DNA of 64,000 nt from Collinsella aerofaciens. Its GTDB lineage: Bacteria > Actinomycetota > Coriobacteriia > Coriobacteriales > Coriobacteriaceae. The stretch spans positions 62,001-126,000 of the forward strand of contig NZ_JADMUF010000007.1 in assembly GCF_015546965.1 (NCBI RefSeq). The letters are read 5' to 3'. Below the pieces are notes generated by a model. That model saw only the letters and a program-made list of their open reading frames with translations, did no database searches and was not told the DNA's origin. This document shows positions 1 through 7,693 of this stretch, piece after piece. Position numbers and translations under genes: made by a program. Positions within the stretch are counted from its first letter, which is position 1, and the number at the start of each line of letters is the position of its first letter.

Positions 1-1247
1 GGAATGGCGCCCTCGGTGATGTGGGTGCAACCAAGGATGAGGTTGACGATACCGGCGTCATGATCCTCCTGGCTGAAGTACTTCTTGCCGACGACGACGG
101 CGAAGGTGGTGATCAGCGGCGGAACGATGCAGGCGGCGGAGACGGCAGCCATGAAGTTGGTGCCGAAGTTGTAGGTGTCGGTGCCGACACCGGCGGCCAA
201 GGCCTCGGTAAGCATAGCGGTACCGGTGACGTAGGCAGCCTTGTTGACCGGGCCGCCCATGTCAACGGCGCACATGCAGCCGATGGCAAGACCCAAGACG
301 ATGGCGCCAGAAGCGGACAGACCCTTGAGGAAGTCCATCATGGCGGTGTTGATGGCAGCCATGGGGCCGGAGATGCCGAGCATCACGAGGCCGACGATGG
401 CAGTCGAGAACAGCGGGTACAGGAAGATTGCCTTGAGGCCGTCCAGGTTCTTGGGCAGACCGGCAAAGACCTTCTCGAGCAGCAGGATGACATAACCAGC
501 GAGGAAGCCGCCGACGATGCCGCCCAGGAAGCCGAAGCCCACGCCAGCGCCGCCAGCGTCGATCATACCGGTCTCGGCGTTAACGGGCAGGCCCTGAATG
601 GCGATCATACCGGCGACGAAGCCGGGGACGAGCGCCGGGCGCTTGCCGATGGACTCGGCGATGTAGGCGGAAAGCACGGGAACCATGAGGTTCATGGCAA
701 TGCCGCCGATGATCTTGAGCATAGCGGCGAAGGTGTTGTAGTCAGACGCCGTCGAATCGAAGGACGTGATGCCCCACAGGAACGAAAGAGCGGTCAGAAC
801 ACCACCGGCGACGACGAAGACCAGCATGTGGCTGACGCCGTTCATGAGGTGCTTGTAGATAATGTGGCCGACGGACTCCTTCTCCTCGACCTCGTCCTCG
901 ACATCGGCGGCGGCGGCAACCGAGTCGTCGCCCGTGGCGCGGAGCGCGCGGTCAATCAGCTTGCCAGCGGCCTCGACGGACAGGGCCTTGGAAACACCAA
1001 CGGAAACCATGGGCTTACCGGCGAAACGCTCCGCCTGGACATCCTTATCGGCTGCGACGACGACGGCCTTGGCACCGGCGATCTCACCCTTCGTGAGCTC
1101 GTTCTCGACACCGACCTGGCCATGGGTCTCGACCTTAATGGTCAGACCGCGCTCGGCAGCTGCCTTCTCCAGCGCCTCCTTCGCCATGAAGGTGTGCGCG
1201 ATACCGGTCGGGCAACCGGTGGCGGCGATGATGTCAAACTTAGCCAT
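1..1247 (-). CDS. fruA: PTS fructose-type transporter subunit IIBC (3' end outside window)
   Basis: Phosphotransferase permease that imports and phosphorylates a sugar, probably fructose, at the cytoplasmic membrane. About 415 residues are visible and the reading frame stays open at base 1, so the C-terminus lies outside the window. The protein begins directly with a IIB domain carrying the phosphorylated cysteine in CPTGIAHTFMA (near residues 12-22). An acidic linker follows (around residues 110-125), then a IIC domain of Gly/Ala-rich membrane helices. No IIA domain precedes the IIB, so phosphate must come from a separate IIA protein. The start at 1247 gives the canonical MAKFDIIAATG opening. 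The gene is divergent from an RpiR-type regulator, the likely controller. Substrate is inferred from family only. Confidence 0.9.
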   Translation of the reverse strand, partial: MAKFDIIAATGCPTGIAHTFMAKEALEKAAAERGLTIKVETHGQVGVENELTKGEIAGAKAVVVAADKDVQAERFAGKPMVSVGVSKALSVEAAGKLIDRALRATGDDSVAAAADVEDEVEEKESVGHIIYKHLMNGVSHMLVFVVAGGVLTALSFLWGITSFDSTASDYNTFAAMLKIIGGIAMNLMVPVLSAYIAESIGKRPALVPGFVAGMIAIQGLPVNAETGMIDAGGAGVGFGFLGGIVGGFLAGYVILLLEKVFAGLPKNLDGLKAIFLYPLFSTAIVGLVMLGISGPMAAINTAMMDFLKGLSASGAIVLGLAIGCMCAVDMGGPVNKAAYVTGTAMLTEALAAGVGTDTYNFGTNFMAAVSAACIVPPLITTFAVVVGKKYFSQEDHDAGIVNLILGCTHITEGAI

Positions 1248-1372
1248 GTGTCCCTCTTCTTGAGTTCTGCGCCCGCGGGCGCTCCCCTACACGCGCCTCG
1301 TGGCGCGCTTTTCCACAACTGAAAGATACCAACCCACCGCTTGCGTGAGAAGAGACAAGTTGCAATTCTCCG

Positions 1373-1403
1373 GTGAAAGGTTCTTTCACGACCGTAAACG
1401 GTC
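1373..1403. promoter_or_regulatory. Tandem palindromes, putative RpiR operator
   Basis: Two perfect inverted repeats lie back to back between fruA and the RpiR regulator. The first is GTGAAAG-GTT-CTTTCAC (1373-1389) and the second is GACCGT-AA-ACGGTC (1390-1403). A TGAAA-N5-TTTCA type core fits the dyads expected for RpiR-family dimers. Operator function is inferred. Confidence 0.5.
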
Positions 1404-1518
1404 GATGAAAGTTTACCATCAACGCTTGAAACGGCAAGGTGTATCTTGTACTTGAAAATGCCCGTATACTATGGCATTGAAAAACAAGTCCGATTTTCAC
1501 GCCAACCAGGAGCCATAC

Positions 1519-2376
1519 ATGACCGACGGCAGCAAGAGCGCGCTCTCCCTCATTAGCACCCACAAGGGATACAGCGAATCCGAGCAGCGCATTGTCGACT
1601 ATATTCTGGAGCACCAGTCCGAAGCGCCGCGTTTGACGGCCGCGCAGCTTTCGCGCGCCGCCGCTACGTCCGAGGCGACCGTTTCGCGCTTCTGCCGCAA
1701 ACTGGGCTTTGGTAGCTTCCGCAGCTTTCAGTTTTCGTTGGCGAGGGATTTGGAAAGCCAGCGCAACGAGGGCCTGACCGACGAGGTCTCGCTCGACAAT
1801 ATGGAGCAGAGCCTCAAGAACATCCTGGCTGCCAAGGTAAGCGAGCTTAATGCGACCATCGACGGAATCGACCACGATACGCTGGCGGCTGTTGTGCATG
1901 CCTTTAAGCATGCAGGGGTTATTGAGTTTGCAGCTGTGGGCAATACGAACGCGGTCGCGCTCGATGCGACGTTTAAGTTTTCGCAGCTGGGCCTGCGCTG
2001 CATGGCGAGCACCATTAGCGAGACATCAATCGGCTTTGCGCTCACGTTGCGCCCAGGTGACGTCATCGTGCTAATCTCAAACTCCGGCAAATCGCGCCGA
2101 CTGAATCGCATGGCAAAAGCGGCTCGCAACTGCGGCGCAACCGTAGTCGTCATCAGCAGCGACAGCAAATCCCCGCTCGCTCGTCTGGCAGACTACACCT
2201 TTAATACCGTCAACCACGAAGCGCTGCTGACGACGGGCGACTTTGCGTTCTCTAAGATCAGCGCCACGATGATCATCGAAGTCATCTACAACTTCCTGCT
2301 GCCCGAAATCGAGGACGCGCGCGAGCATATCAGCTACTACGAGGAGCTCATCCAGCCGGATAAGGTCGTGGAGTAA
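1519..2376 (+). CDS. RpiR/MurR-family transcriptional regulator
   Basis: Sugar-phosphate responsive DNA-binding regulator of 285 residues. An N-terminal RpiR helix-turn-helix domain (about residues 1-77, with AAATSEATVSRFCRKLGF as the recognition region) precedes a SIS sugar-phosphate binding domain (about 120-250, with NSGKSRRLN). The start at 1519 is chosen because AGGAG (1508-1512) lies 6 nt upstream; an in-frame ATG at 1471 lacks a ribosome binding site. The gene is divergent from the PTS IIBC gene and probably regulates it in response to a phosphorylated sugar. A TATACT -10-like element sits at 1465-1470, without a good -35. The effector is not identifiable from sequence. Confidence 0.92.
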   Translation: MTDGSKSALSLISTHKGYSESEQRIVDYILEHQSEAPRLTAAQLSRAAATSEATVSRFCRKLGFGSFRSFQFSLARDLESQRNEGLTDEVSLDNMEQSLKNILAAKVSELNATIDGIDHDTLAAVVHAFKHAGVIEFAAVGNTNAVALDATFKFSQLGLRCMASTISETSIGFALTLRPGDVIVLISNSGKSRRLNRMAKAARNCGATVVVISSDSKSPLARLADYTFNTVNHEALLTTGDFAFSKISATMIIEVIYNFLLPEIEDAREHISYYEELIQPDKVVE

Positions 2377-2384
2377 AACGCGTA

Positions 2385-2417
2385 GTGGGACAAAAATTTC
2401 AGTCTATTTTGTCCCAC
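2385..2417. terminator. Palindromic element between convergent genes
   Basis: A perfect 11-bp inverted repeat (GTGGGACAAAA at 2385-2395, TTTTGTCCCAC at 2407-2417) with an 11-nt loop lies between the convergent rpiR-type gene and recN. A/T runs flank the stem on both sides, so it can act as a bidirectional terminator. It shares a GGGAC motif with the repeats at 22480, 30094 and 53467. Confidence 0.65.
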
Positions 2418-2435
2418 CAACACCGCTGATACGAC

Positions 2436-4064
2436 CTAACCTCGAGCTTCTTCGAGCATCTGCTTTGCGTGGGCCAAGCTTGCCTCGGACTGATCGCCGC
2501 TCAGCATGCGGGCAATCTCGGCAGTACGCACTTCGCCGGTTACCTCGTCCAAATGCGTCTGGGGGACTTCGCCCGGTTCCTTGCTGACAACATAATGCTT
2601 GTCGGCCATGACGGCGACCTGCGCCAAGTGGGTTACGACAATCACCTGATGCGTAGCGGCGAGATCTGCCAGCACGCCCGCGAGTGCACGCGCCGTGGAG
2701 CCACCGACACCGGCATCGACCTCGTCAAACACCAGCGTATCGACACCATCCGCGTTACCGAGGACAACCTTGCTTGCCAGCATGACGCGGCTGAGCTCGC
2801 CGCCCGACGCAATGCGGCGCAGGGGGCGTGGCGTCAATCCGGCACCACTGCGATACAAAAGCTCGTAGCTCGAAGGGCCCGCCGGCGTCCACTCGGCACG
2901 CGGAAGATCGCGCGACTCCCAAACGAGCTCGGCGCCGCCCATCTCCAGGCGCGCCATCTGACGGCCAACCTCATGACAAAAACGAGGAGCTGCCATATTT
3001 CGCGCACGCTTAAGCGCCTTGGCGGCGGCGAACAGTTCGCGCTCCGCCGCGCCAAGCGCTTCGCGCGCCCTCTTGATCTGCTCATCACCATCGTCTACCA
3101 GCGACAGCAGCTCTTGTGAGCGGTCGCGCATGGCAAAGACATCATCCATGGTGGGCCCCCACTGACGCAGCAGGCCCTTAAGATCGGAATAGCGTTCGCG
3201 CATACGTGCCAGCTCGCGCGGATCGAAGGCGACCCCATCGCGATAGGCGCGCAGCTCGTTGGCACAATCCTCGAGTGAGATGCAGGCATCCGAAAGCGCA
3301 TCGGCAATGTCGCCCAGCTTGCGATCGACGGCAGCCATGCGGGAAAGCTCCGCCACGGCACTGTTCACGGCATCGAGCGCTCCCCCTTCGGCAGCAAGCG
3401 ACGCATGGGCATCGTTGGCCGTGGCCACCAGCACCTCGGCATGCTCGGATCGAGGCAGCAGTTCCTCGAGCTCCTCATACTCACCCGGCTTGGGGTCGAC
3501 CTCGGCGATGCGCTCCAGGGCGAAGCGCGCCTCCTCGACGCGACTCCCCTGCGCACGCGAGGCCTCCTCGACGCGACGGACCTCCTTAGCGGCCGCGCGC
3601 GAGGCTTTATAGCAAGCGCGGTAGTGCTCAAGCGCCTCGAGCGCCGGGCGCCCTGCCCAGGCATCGACCATGGCAACATGGTGTGCCGGGTCGAGCAGAC
3701 GCTGGTGCTCGTGCTGGCCGCAAAGATCCATCATCACACCGACGCGCTCCGAAAGTTCGCGCACGCTGGCAATGCGGCCGTCAATTTTTACGCGGCTGCG
3801 GCCCTCGGCAGAAAGGCTGCGCTGCACGGTGAAGCCCTCCGTGTCGTGCGGGCCGTCAAACAGACGCGCCTCGACGCTGGCAAGCGTCTCGCCCTCGCGC
3901 ACCGTCGACGAATCCGCGCGCTCGCCCAAAATGAGCTTGAGCGCCGAGAGCAGCGCGGTCTTACCGGCGCCGGTTTCTCCGGTCAGAACCGTTAGACCCG
4001 CGCTCGGAACCAACGTCGCCTCACGAATGAGCGCAATGTTGGAAACCTGCAGCTCATCGATCAT
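2436..4064 (-). CDS. recN: DNA repair protein RecN
   Basis: SMC-like ATPase used in double-strand break repair and homologous recombination. The 542 residues match the family length. Walker A is GETGAGKT (29-36). The middle is a long helical coiled-coil region. The C-terminal half carries the ABC signature SGGELSR, Walker B LVFDEVDAGVGG and the switch histidine in VIVVTHLAQVA. The start at 4064 is preferred over 4076 because GGAG lies 6 nt upstream of it. It overlaps the nadK stop by 11 nt, so the two are translationally coupled. It is the last gene of the ruvX-recN minus-strand run. Confidence 0.96.
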   Translation of the reverse strand: MIDELQVSNIALIREATLVPSAGLTVLTGETGAGKTALLSALKLILGERADSSTVREGETLASVEARLFDGPHDTEGFTVQRSLSAEGRSRVKIDGRIASVRELSERVGVMMDLCGQHEHQRLLDPAHHVAMVDAWAGRPALEALEHYRACYKASRAAAKEVRRVEEASRAQGSRVEEARFALERIAEVDPKPGEYEELEELLPRSEHAEVLVATANDAHASLAAEGGALDAVNSAVAELSRMAAVDRKLGDIADALSDACISLEDCANELRAYRDGVAFDPRELARMRERYSDLKGLLRQWGPTMDDVFAMRDRSQELLSLVDDGDEQIKRAREALGAAERELFAAAKALKRARNMAAPRFCHEVGRQMARLEMGGAELVWESRDLPRAEWTPAGPSSYELLYRSGAGLTPRPLRRIASGGELSRVMLASKVVLGNADGVDTLVFDEVDAGVGGSTARALAGVLADLAATHQVIVVTHLAQVAVMADKHYVVSKEPGEVPQTHLDEVTGEVRTAEIARMLSGDQSEASLAHAKQMLEEARG

Positions 4065-4914
4065 GACGCACTCCATAGAACACGCGGCTCACCGAGTTAT
4101 AGAAACTCTCGGGGCCGTAATCCAGCAGCAGCACATCGCCGGGACCGCGACGCACAGACACGCTCTCGACCGTGCCATCGCAGGTAATAAATTGTCCATC
4201 GATAGCGATCGCCGGAACGCTCGGGCGATCATCGGACATAAAGATCTCGACGACATCGCTCGGCGAGGTCAAAAAGGCGCGAGCCTGAATGGTATGCGGA
4301 GCGATGGGCACACAGACCATACCCGTGTAATCGGGGCTGACGATGGGGCCGCCGGCGGAAAGCGCGTAGCCGGTGGAGCCAGTCGCCGTCGATACAACCA
4401 CGCCGTCGCCACGCAGGCGGTCGATATGATGGCCGGAAACCGTGATGTCAAACTCGACCATATCGGACAGGGGGCCGCGCGTGAGCGCCATGTCGTTAAG
4501 GGCGAAGGTGCGCACGACATCCTGCGTACCGTCTTCGCGCACGGACACGATATCCGCGGCGATGGTGGCGCGACGGCTCACGTGCAGCTCGCCGGAAAGG
4601 GCGTCGCTCACGACCTTAAGAATGTCGCGCTCCTCGGGGCTCGCAGCAGTTAAAAAGCCCAGGTGACCATAGGAAAGACCGAGGATAGGAATCTCGCGAT
4701 GGTTGAGGATGCGGGCAGCACGCAGCAGCGTGCCGTCGCCGCCGAGCGTAATGACCAGATCGGAGCCGTCAATATCAGGCGTACTTTGAATCTTCGATCG
4801 CTGGTCGGCAGCCCATGCGACCTCATAGCCCTGGCGCGTCAGCCAAAGCTCGAGCATCAGGCCGCTCTCGACCGCCTCTTGCTTGTAGTAATTGGGAACC
4901 AGAAAGACCTTCAT
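4054..4914 (-). CDS. nadK: NAD kinase
   Basis: Phosphorylates NAD to NADP using ATP or polyphosphate in the cytoplasm. The 286-residue protein has the GGDGT motif (58-62), an NDMALTRG segment for substrate binding, and the glycine-rich DGVVVSTATGSTGYALSAGG segment (about 170-190) typical of PpnK. It overlaps tlyA upstream by 4 nt (ATGA) and recN downstream by 11 nt. The tlyA-nadK-recN order is widely conserved in Firmicutes and Actinobacteria. Confidence 0.96.
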   Translation of the reverse strand: MKVFLVPNYYKQEAVESGLMLELWLTRQGYEVAWAADQRSKIQSTPDIDGSDLVITLGGDGTLLRAARILNHREIPILGLSYGHLGFLTAASPEERDILKVVSDALSGELHVSRRATIAADIVSVREDGTQDVVRTFALNDMALTRGPLSDMVEFDITVSGHHIDRLRGDGVVVSTATGSTGYALSAGGPIVSPDYTGMVCVPIAPHTIQARAFLTSPSDVVEIFMSDDRPSVPAIAIDGQFITCDGTVESVSVRRGPGDVLLLDYGPESFYNSVSRVFYGVRHDR

Positions 4915-5723
4915 AGCGTTGCAGCTTTCTCGCTCAAAACCGATATCTGGGATTGCAGCTCATCGTCGGCACGTTCACCGGGGGCAAATCTCGTGCCGTA
5001 CAGGAAAAACTCAACGTTTCCCTTGGCACCATGAATGGGCGACACGCACACATCGACCGGGAACAGCCCCTTGGAGGCAAAGAGTTCAACTGCCGAAACG
5101 AGTGTATCGCGGCGCACGGCGGGATCGGTCACAATGCCGCCCTCGCCCACCAGCGCCGCCGGAGCCTCGAACTGCGGCTTTACGAGCGTGCAGAATGCAC
5201 CCGTAGGCGCCAGGCACGCCAGCACCGCATCGATAATGTTCGCGATGCTGGTAAACGAGACATCGCACACGGCCAGATCGATAGCACCGCCGTAGCCGAG
5301 CTCGGGCAACTGCGTCACATTCGTGCGCTCGTGGAGCGTCACACGATCGTCTTGGCGCAGCGACCAGTCGAACTGGGCACGGCCCACGTCGACCGAGACA
5401 ACGGTCGCGGCACCACGCTTGAGCAGGCAATCGGTGAAGCCACCCGTGGAGCAGCCCACATCGAGGCAAGCAAGGTCCGTCGGATCAATCCCGAACGCGT
5501 CAAGCGCACCCTCGAGCTTAAGACCGCCGCGCCCAACGTACGGAATGCGCCCCTTCACGTGCAGCGGCAGGCCCGGGGTCACCTTAAGGCCCGGCGAAGT
5601 CAAGCGCTCGCCGCCACTCGAGACCAAGCCGGCCATAAGAGTGCGAAGGGCATCCGCGCGATCGGCGCAGATGCCCTGTGAAATCAGTTCGTCATCAAGA
5701 CGCACGCGTTTCATGAATGCCAT
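4911..5723 (-). CDS. tlyA: TlyA-family rRNA 2'-O-methyltransferase / hemolysin-like
   Basis: S4-domain RNA methyltransferase; family members 2'-O-methylate cytidines of 16S and 23S rRNA. The N-terminal S4 domain (about residues 1-60, RLDDELISQG...) is followed by an FtsJ-type Rossmann fold with the SAM motif LDVGCSTGGFTDCLLKRGA. In-frame starts are TTG 5726, ATG 5723 and ATG 5714; none has a strong ribosome binding site, so 5723 is provisional. The stop overlaps the nadK start. The older name hemolysin A rests on early genetics and is not implied here. Confidence 0.92.
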   Translation of the reverse strand: MAFMKRVRLDDELISQGICADRADALRTLMAGLVSSGGERLTSPGLKVTPGLPLHVKGRIPYVGRGGLKLEGALDAFGIDPTDLACLDVGCSTGGFTDCLLKRGAATVVSVDVGRAQFDWSLRQDDRVTLHERTNVTQLPELGYGGAIDLAVCDVSFTSIANIIDAVLACLAPTGAFCTLVKPQFEAPAALVGEGGIVTDPAVRRDTLVSAVELFASKGLFPVDVCVSPIHGAKGNVEFFLYGTRFAPGERADDELQSQISVLSEKAATL

Positions 5724-5749
5724 CAACCATTCGTATCCGGAGATGCGGC

Positions 5750-5989
5750 CTAGCTATCCTGGGATTCGTTTGCCACATCCTCATCGTATTCCTGCTCGAG
5801 CTTGTCGGCCTCTCGCGGCGTCAGCTCAAACTTGTCGACCATATCGACCGCGCGGGAGCCCAGCTCAATCGCTTCGTCAAACAGATCGAGTGAACGCTCC
5901 AAGGACGTATCCTTGGAGCGAACGGTAGCGATGATCTGATCCAGACGGTCCGAGATCTCATCAAAGTTGCGGACGGAACCCTCTGGCAT
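5750..5989 (-). CDS. xseB: Exodeoxyribonuclease VII small subunit
   Basis: Small subunit of the single-strand DNA exonuclease VII (XseA-XseB). The 79-residue all-helical protein has the family pattern FDEISDRLDQII...SLERSLDLFDEAIELGSRA. An acidic tail follows. It starts 2 nt after the nusB stop, with GAGGAG at the end of nusB acting as ribosome binding site. The large-subunit gene xseA, usually adjacent, is absent from this cluster and from the window. Confidence 0.85.
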   Translation of the reverse strand: MPEGSVRNFDEISDRLDQIIATVRSKDTSLERSLDLFDEAIELGSRAVDMVDKFELTPREADKLEQEYDEDVANESQDS

Positions 5990-5991
5990 GG

Positions 5992-6579
5992 CTACTCCTC
6001 GACGGAGTCGGCCTCGACGGCCTCAGCAGCGTCCGCATCCTCGGCCAGCACACCAGCCTCAGCCTGGGCAACCGCAACCTTAGCGGCAGCCTCGGCAGCC
6101 TGTGCCTCCTCGCGAGCACGATCCTCGGCCAGCAGCTCCTGGTATAGGTCCTCGCCCGGCAGCTCCTCGCTGCGAGCGATCTTACCCAGCACGCCGTTGA
6201 CGAACGACGCGGACTGGTCGGTGCCATAGGCCTTGGCAAGCTCGACGGCCTCGTTGATCACGATGGCGTCAGAGACCTCCTCGTCGGTGAGGAAACGCAT
6301 CTCGTAAACGGCGATACGCAGCAGGTTGCGGTCGGCGCCGGGCATGCGCGTAAGATCCCAGTTCTTGGCAACAGAGCGCAGAGCACAGTCGATGCGGTCG
6401 ATATGCTCATAGGCACCGCGGCACAGCTCCAGCGCATAGGGGTCGAGGGGACCCTTCGAGATCAGGAAATCGCCCTCGAGGACGCGCTCGAGCGGGCTGT
6501 CCGTGGCCTCGGCCTGGAACAGAAGCTGAAGCGCCTGACTGCGGGCAAGCGTACGCCCGCGATAAACCTTAAGGCTCAA
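5992..6579 (-). CDS. nusB: Transcription antitermination factor NusB
   Basis: RNA-binding helical protein that, with NusE (S10), supports rRNA antitermination on boxA. Residues 1-145 form the NusB fold (LARSQALQLLFQAE near the start, ADRNLLRIAVYEM and AVELAKAYGTDQSASFVNGVLGKI later). Residues 146-195 are an Ala/Glu-rich, probably disordered extension not needed for the fold. It is preceded closely by asp23 and followed by xseB, as in many Gram-positive genomes. Confidence 0.95.
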   Translation of the reverse strand: MSLKVYRGRTLARSQALQLLFQAEATDSPLERVLEGDFLISKGPLDPYALELCRGAYEHIDRIDCALRSVAKNWDLTRMPGADRNLLRIAVYEMRFLTDEEVSDAIVINEAVELAKAYGTDQSASFVNGVLGKIARSEELPGEDLYQELLAEDRAREEAQAAEAAAKVAVAQAEAGVLAEDADAAEAVEADSVEE

Positions 6580-6582
6580 AGG

Positions 6583-6945
6583 TTACTCCTTGGGGAAAAC
6601 GAGGCCGTCGATGCAAACGTCAACGCGCTCGACCTCAACGCCAACCTGGGCATCGATGGCGGCGACCACTGCGGCGCGAACGGCCTCGGCGAGTTTCTTG
6701 AACGGATAGCCAAAGAACACCACGACACGCACGGTGAGTGCGAGCTTGTCGCCGACGACCTCGGCCTCGACCGCCGGCTCGGAAGCCGGGGCCTTGGACG
6801 AGAGCATCATGGAGACAAGGTTGGTGGCAAGGTCCTTGACGCCCACGGAGGCGATGCCCTCGACATCCGTGACGGCGCGCGAGACGATGGCGGTCAGAAC
6901 ATCGGGCGAAATGCCGATGCCGTCAATCTTGATTTCCTGGGGCAT
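6583..6945 (-). CDS. Asp23/Gls24-family protein (first copy)
   Basis: A 120-residue Asp23/Gls24 (DUF322) domain protein. The family includes envelope-stress proteins found near the cell membrane, and the molecular role is poorly defined. Typical features are the ISPDVLTAIVSRAVTDVEGIASVG opening and the LTVRVVVFFGYPFKKLAEAVRAAVVAAI strand-helix unit. It sits between efp and nusB, a position conserved in Firmicutes. A second paralogue is encoded at 52646. Confidence 0.9.
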   Translation of the reverse strand: MPQEIKIDGIGISPDVLTAIVSRAVTDVEGIASVGVKDLATNLVSMMLSSKAPASEPAVEAEVVGDKLALTVRVVVFFGYPFKKLAEAVRAAVVAAIDAQVGVEVERVDVCIDGLVFPKE

Positions 6946-6969
6946 GAGTCCTCCTAGAAAAATTGGTTG

Positions 6970-7533
6970 CTAGACGCGGGAGACGAACTTGCCGTCGCGG
7001 GTGTCAACCTTGATGACCTCACCCTCGTTGAGATACATGGGGACCTGGATGACAGCGCCGGTGTCGATGGTGGCCGGCTTGGTGGAACCCTGGACGGTGT
7101 CGCCCTTAAAGCCCGGGTCGGTCTGGACGATAGTGGTCTCGATGAACATAGGCGGGGTCACGCCCATGAGCTCATCGTCGGCGAAGAGCAGCTGGCAGAT
7201 GTCGTTCTCGCGCAGCCACTTGGAGTTATCGCCCACCATGTCCTCGGGAACGGGAACCTGCTCGTAGGACTCATTGTCCATGAAGATGTAATCGGTGCCG
7301 TCGTTGTAGAGGTACTGGAACTCACGGGTGGTGAGCATGACGCTCTCGAACTTGGTGCCGGCGTTGCAGGTGTTCTCGACGACGCGGCCGCTCTTGATGT
7401 CGCGGGTCTTGTAGCGCACGAACGCGCCGCCCTTGCCCGGCTTGACATGCTGGAACTCGACGATGGTGTAGACCTTGTCCTTAATGCGGAGACCGAGGCC
7501 GTTCTTGAAGTCGGCGGTAGAAATGGTAGGCAT
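6970..7533 (-). CDS. efp: Translation elongation factor P
   Basis: Ribosome-associated factor that relieves stalling at polyproline stretches. The 187 residues form three beta-barrel domains (KOW-like, then two OB folds ending in EGEVIKVDTRDGKFVSRV). The tip loop reads KPGKGGAF with lysine 34 at the position modified in many species; the window holds no EpmA, EpmB or rhamnosyltransferase gene. The start at 7533 has AAAGG about 6 nt upstream; the upstream in-frame start at 7566 lacks one. Confidence 0.97.
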   Translation of the reverse strand: MPTISTADFKNGLGLRIKDKVYTIVEFQHVKPGKGGAFVRYKTRDIKSGRVVENTCNAGTKFESVMLTTREFQYLYNDGTDYIFMDNESYEQVPVPEDMVGDNSKWLRENDICQLLFADDELMGVTPPMFIETTIVQTDPGFKGDTVQGSTKPATIDTGAVIQVPMYLNEGEVIKVDTRDGKFVSRV

Positions 7534-7589
7534 AGCGACCTTTCTTGTTATGGGCAGAACGCACAAGCGTCCAAATTACATACGACCGA

Positions 7590-7595
7590 AATTAT
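7590..7595 (-). promoter_or_regulatory. Candidate efp promoter -10 box
   Basis: A perfect TATAAT is read on the minus strand about 57 nt before the efp start and just after the pepP terminator. No good -35 is present at 17 nt; a near-palindromic TGCAG...CTGCA segment occupies that place, so an activator could be involved. Confidence 0.5.
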
Positions 7596-7627
7596 ACACT
7601 TGCAGACGGCGCCTGCAGCGAGCGCAT

Positions 7628-7670
7628 AAAAAGAGAACGCGGGACGCCCGAAACATTCCGGACGCCCCGC
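7628..7670 (-). terminator. Rho-independent terminator after pepP
   Basis: On the minus strand a GC-rich stem (arms 7659-7670 and 7639-7650, two mismatches, 8-nt loop) is followed by a T-rich tract (7628-7637). It separates pepP from efp. Confidence 0.8.
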
Positions 7671-7693
7671 CCCAAACTATCTACCAAAGTAGA

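Noticed and set aside
21-1322. A plus-strand 433-codon frame over the PTS gene
   Set aside because: The opposite strand encodes a clear IIB-IIC protein with the active-site cysteine; the plus frame is repetitive Gly/Asp/Glu-rich and has no start signals.
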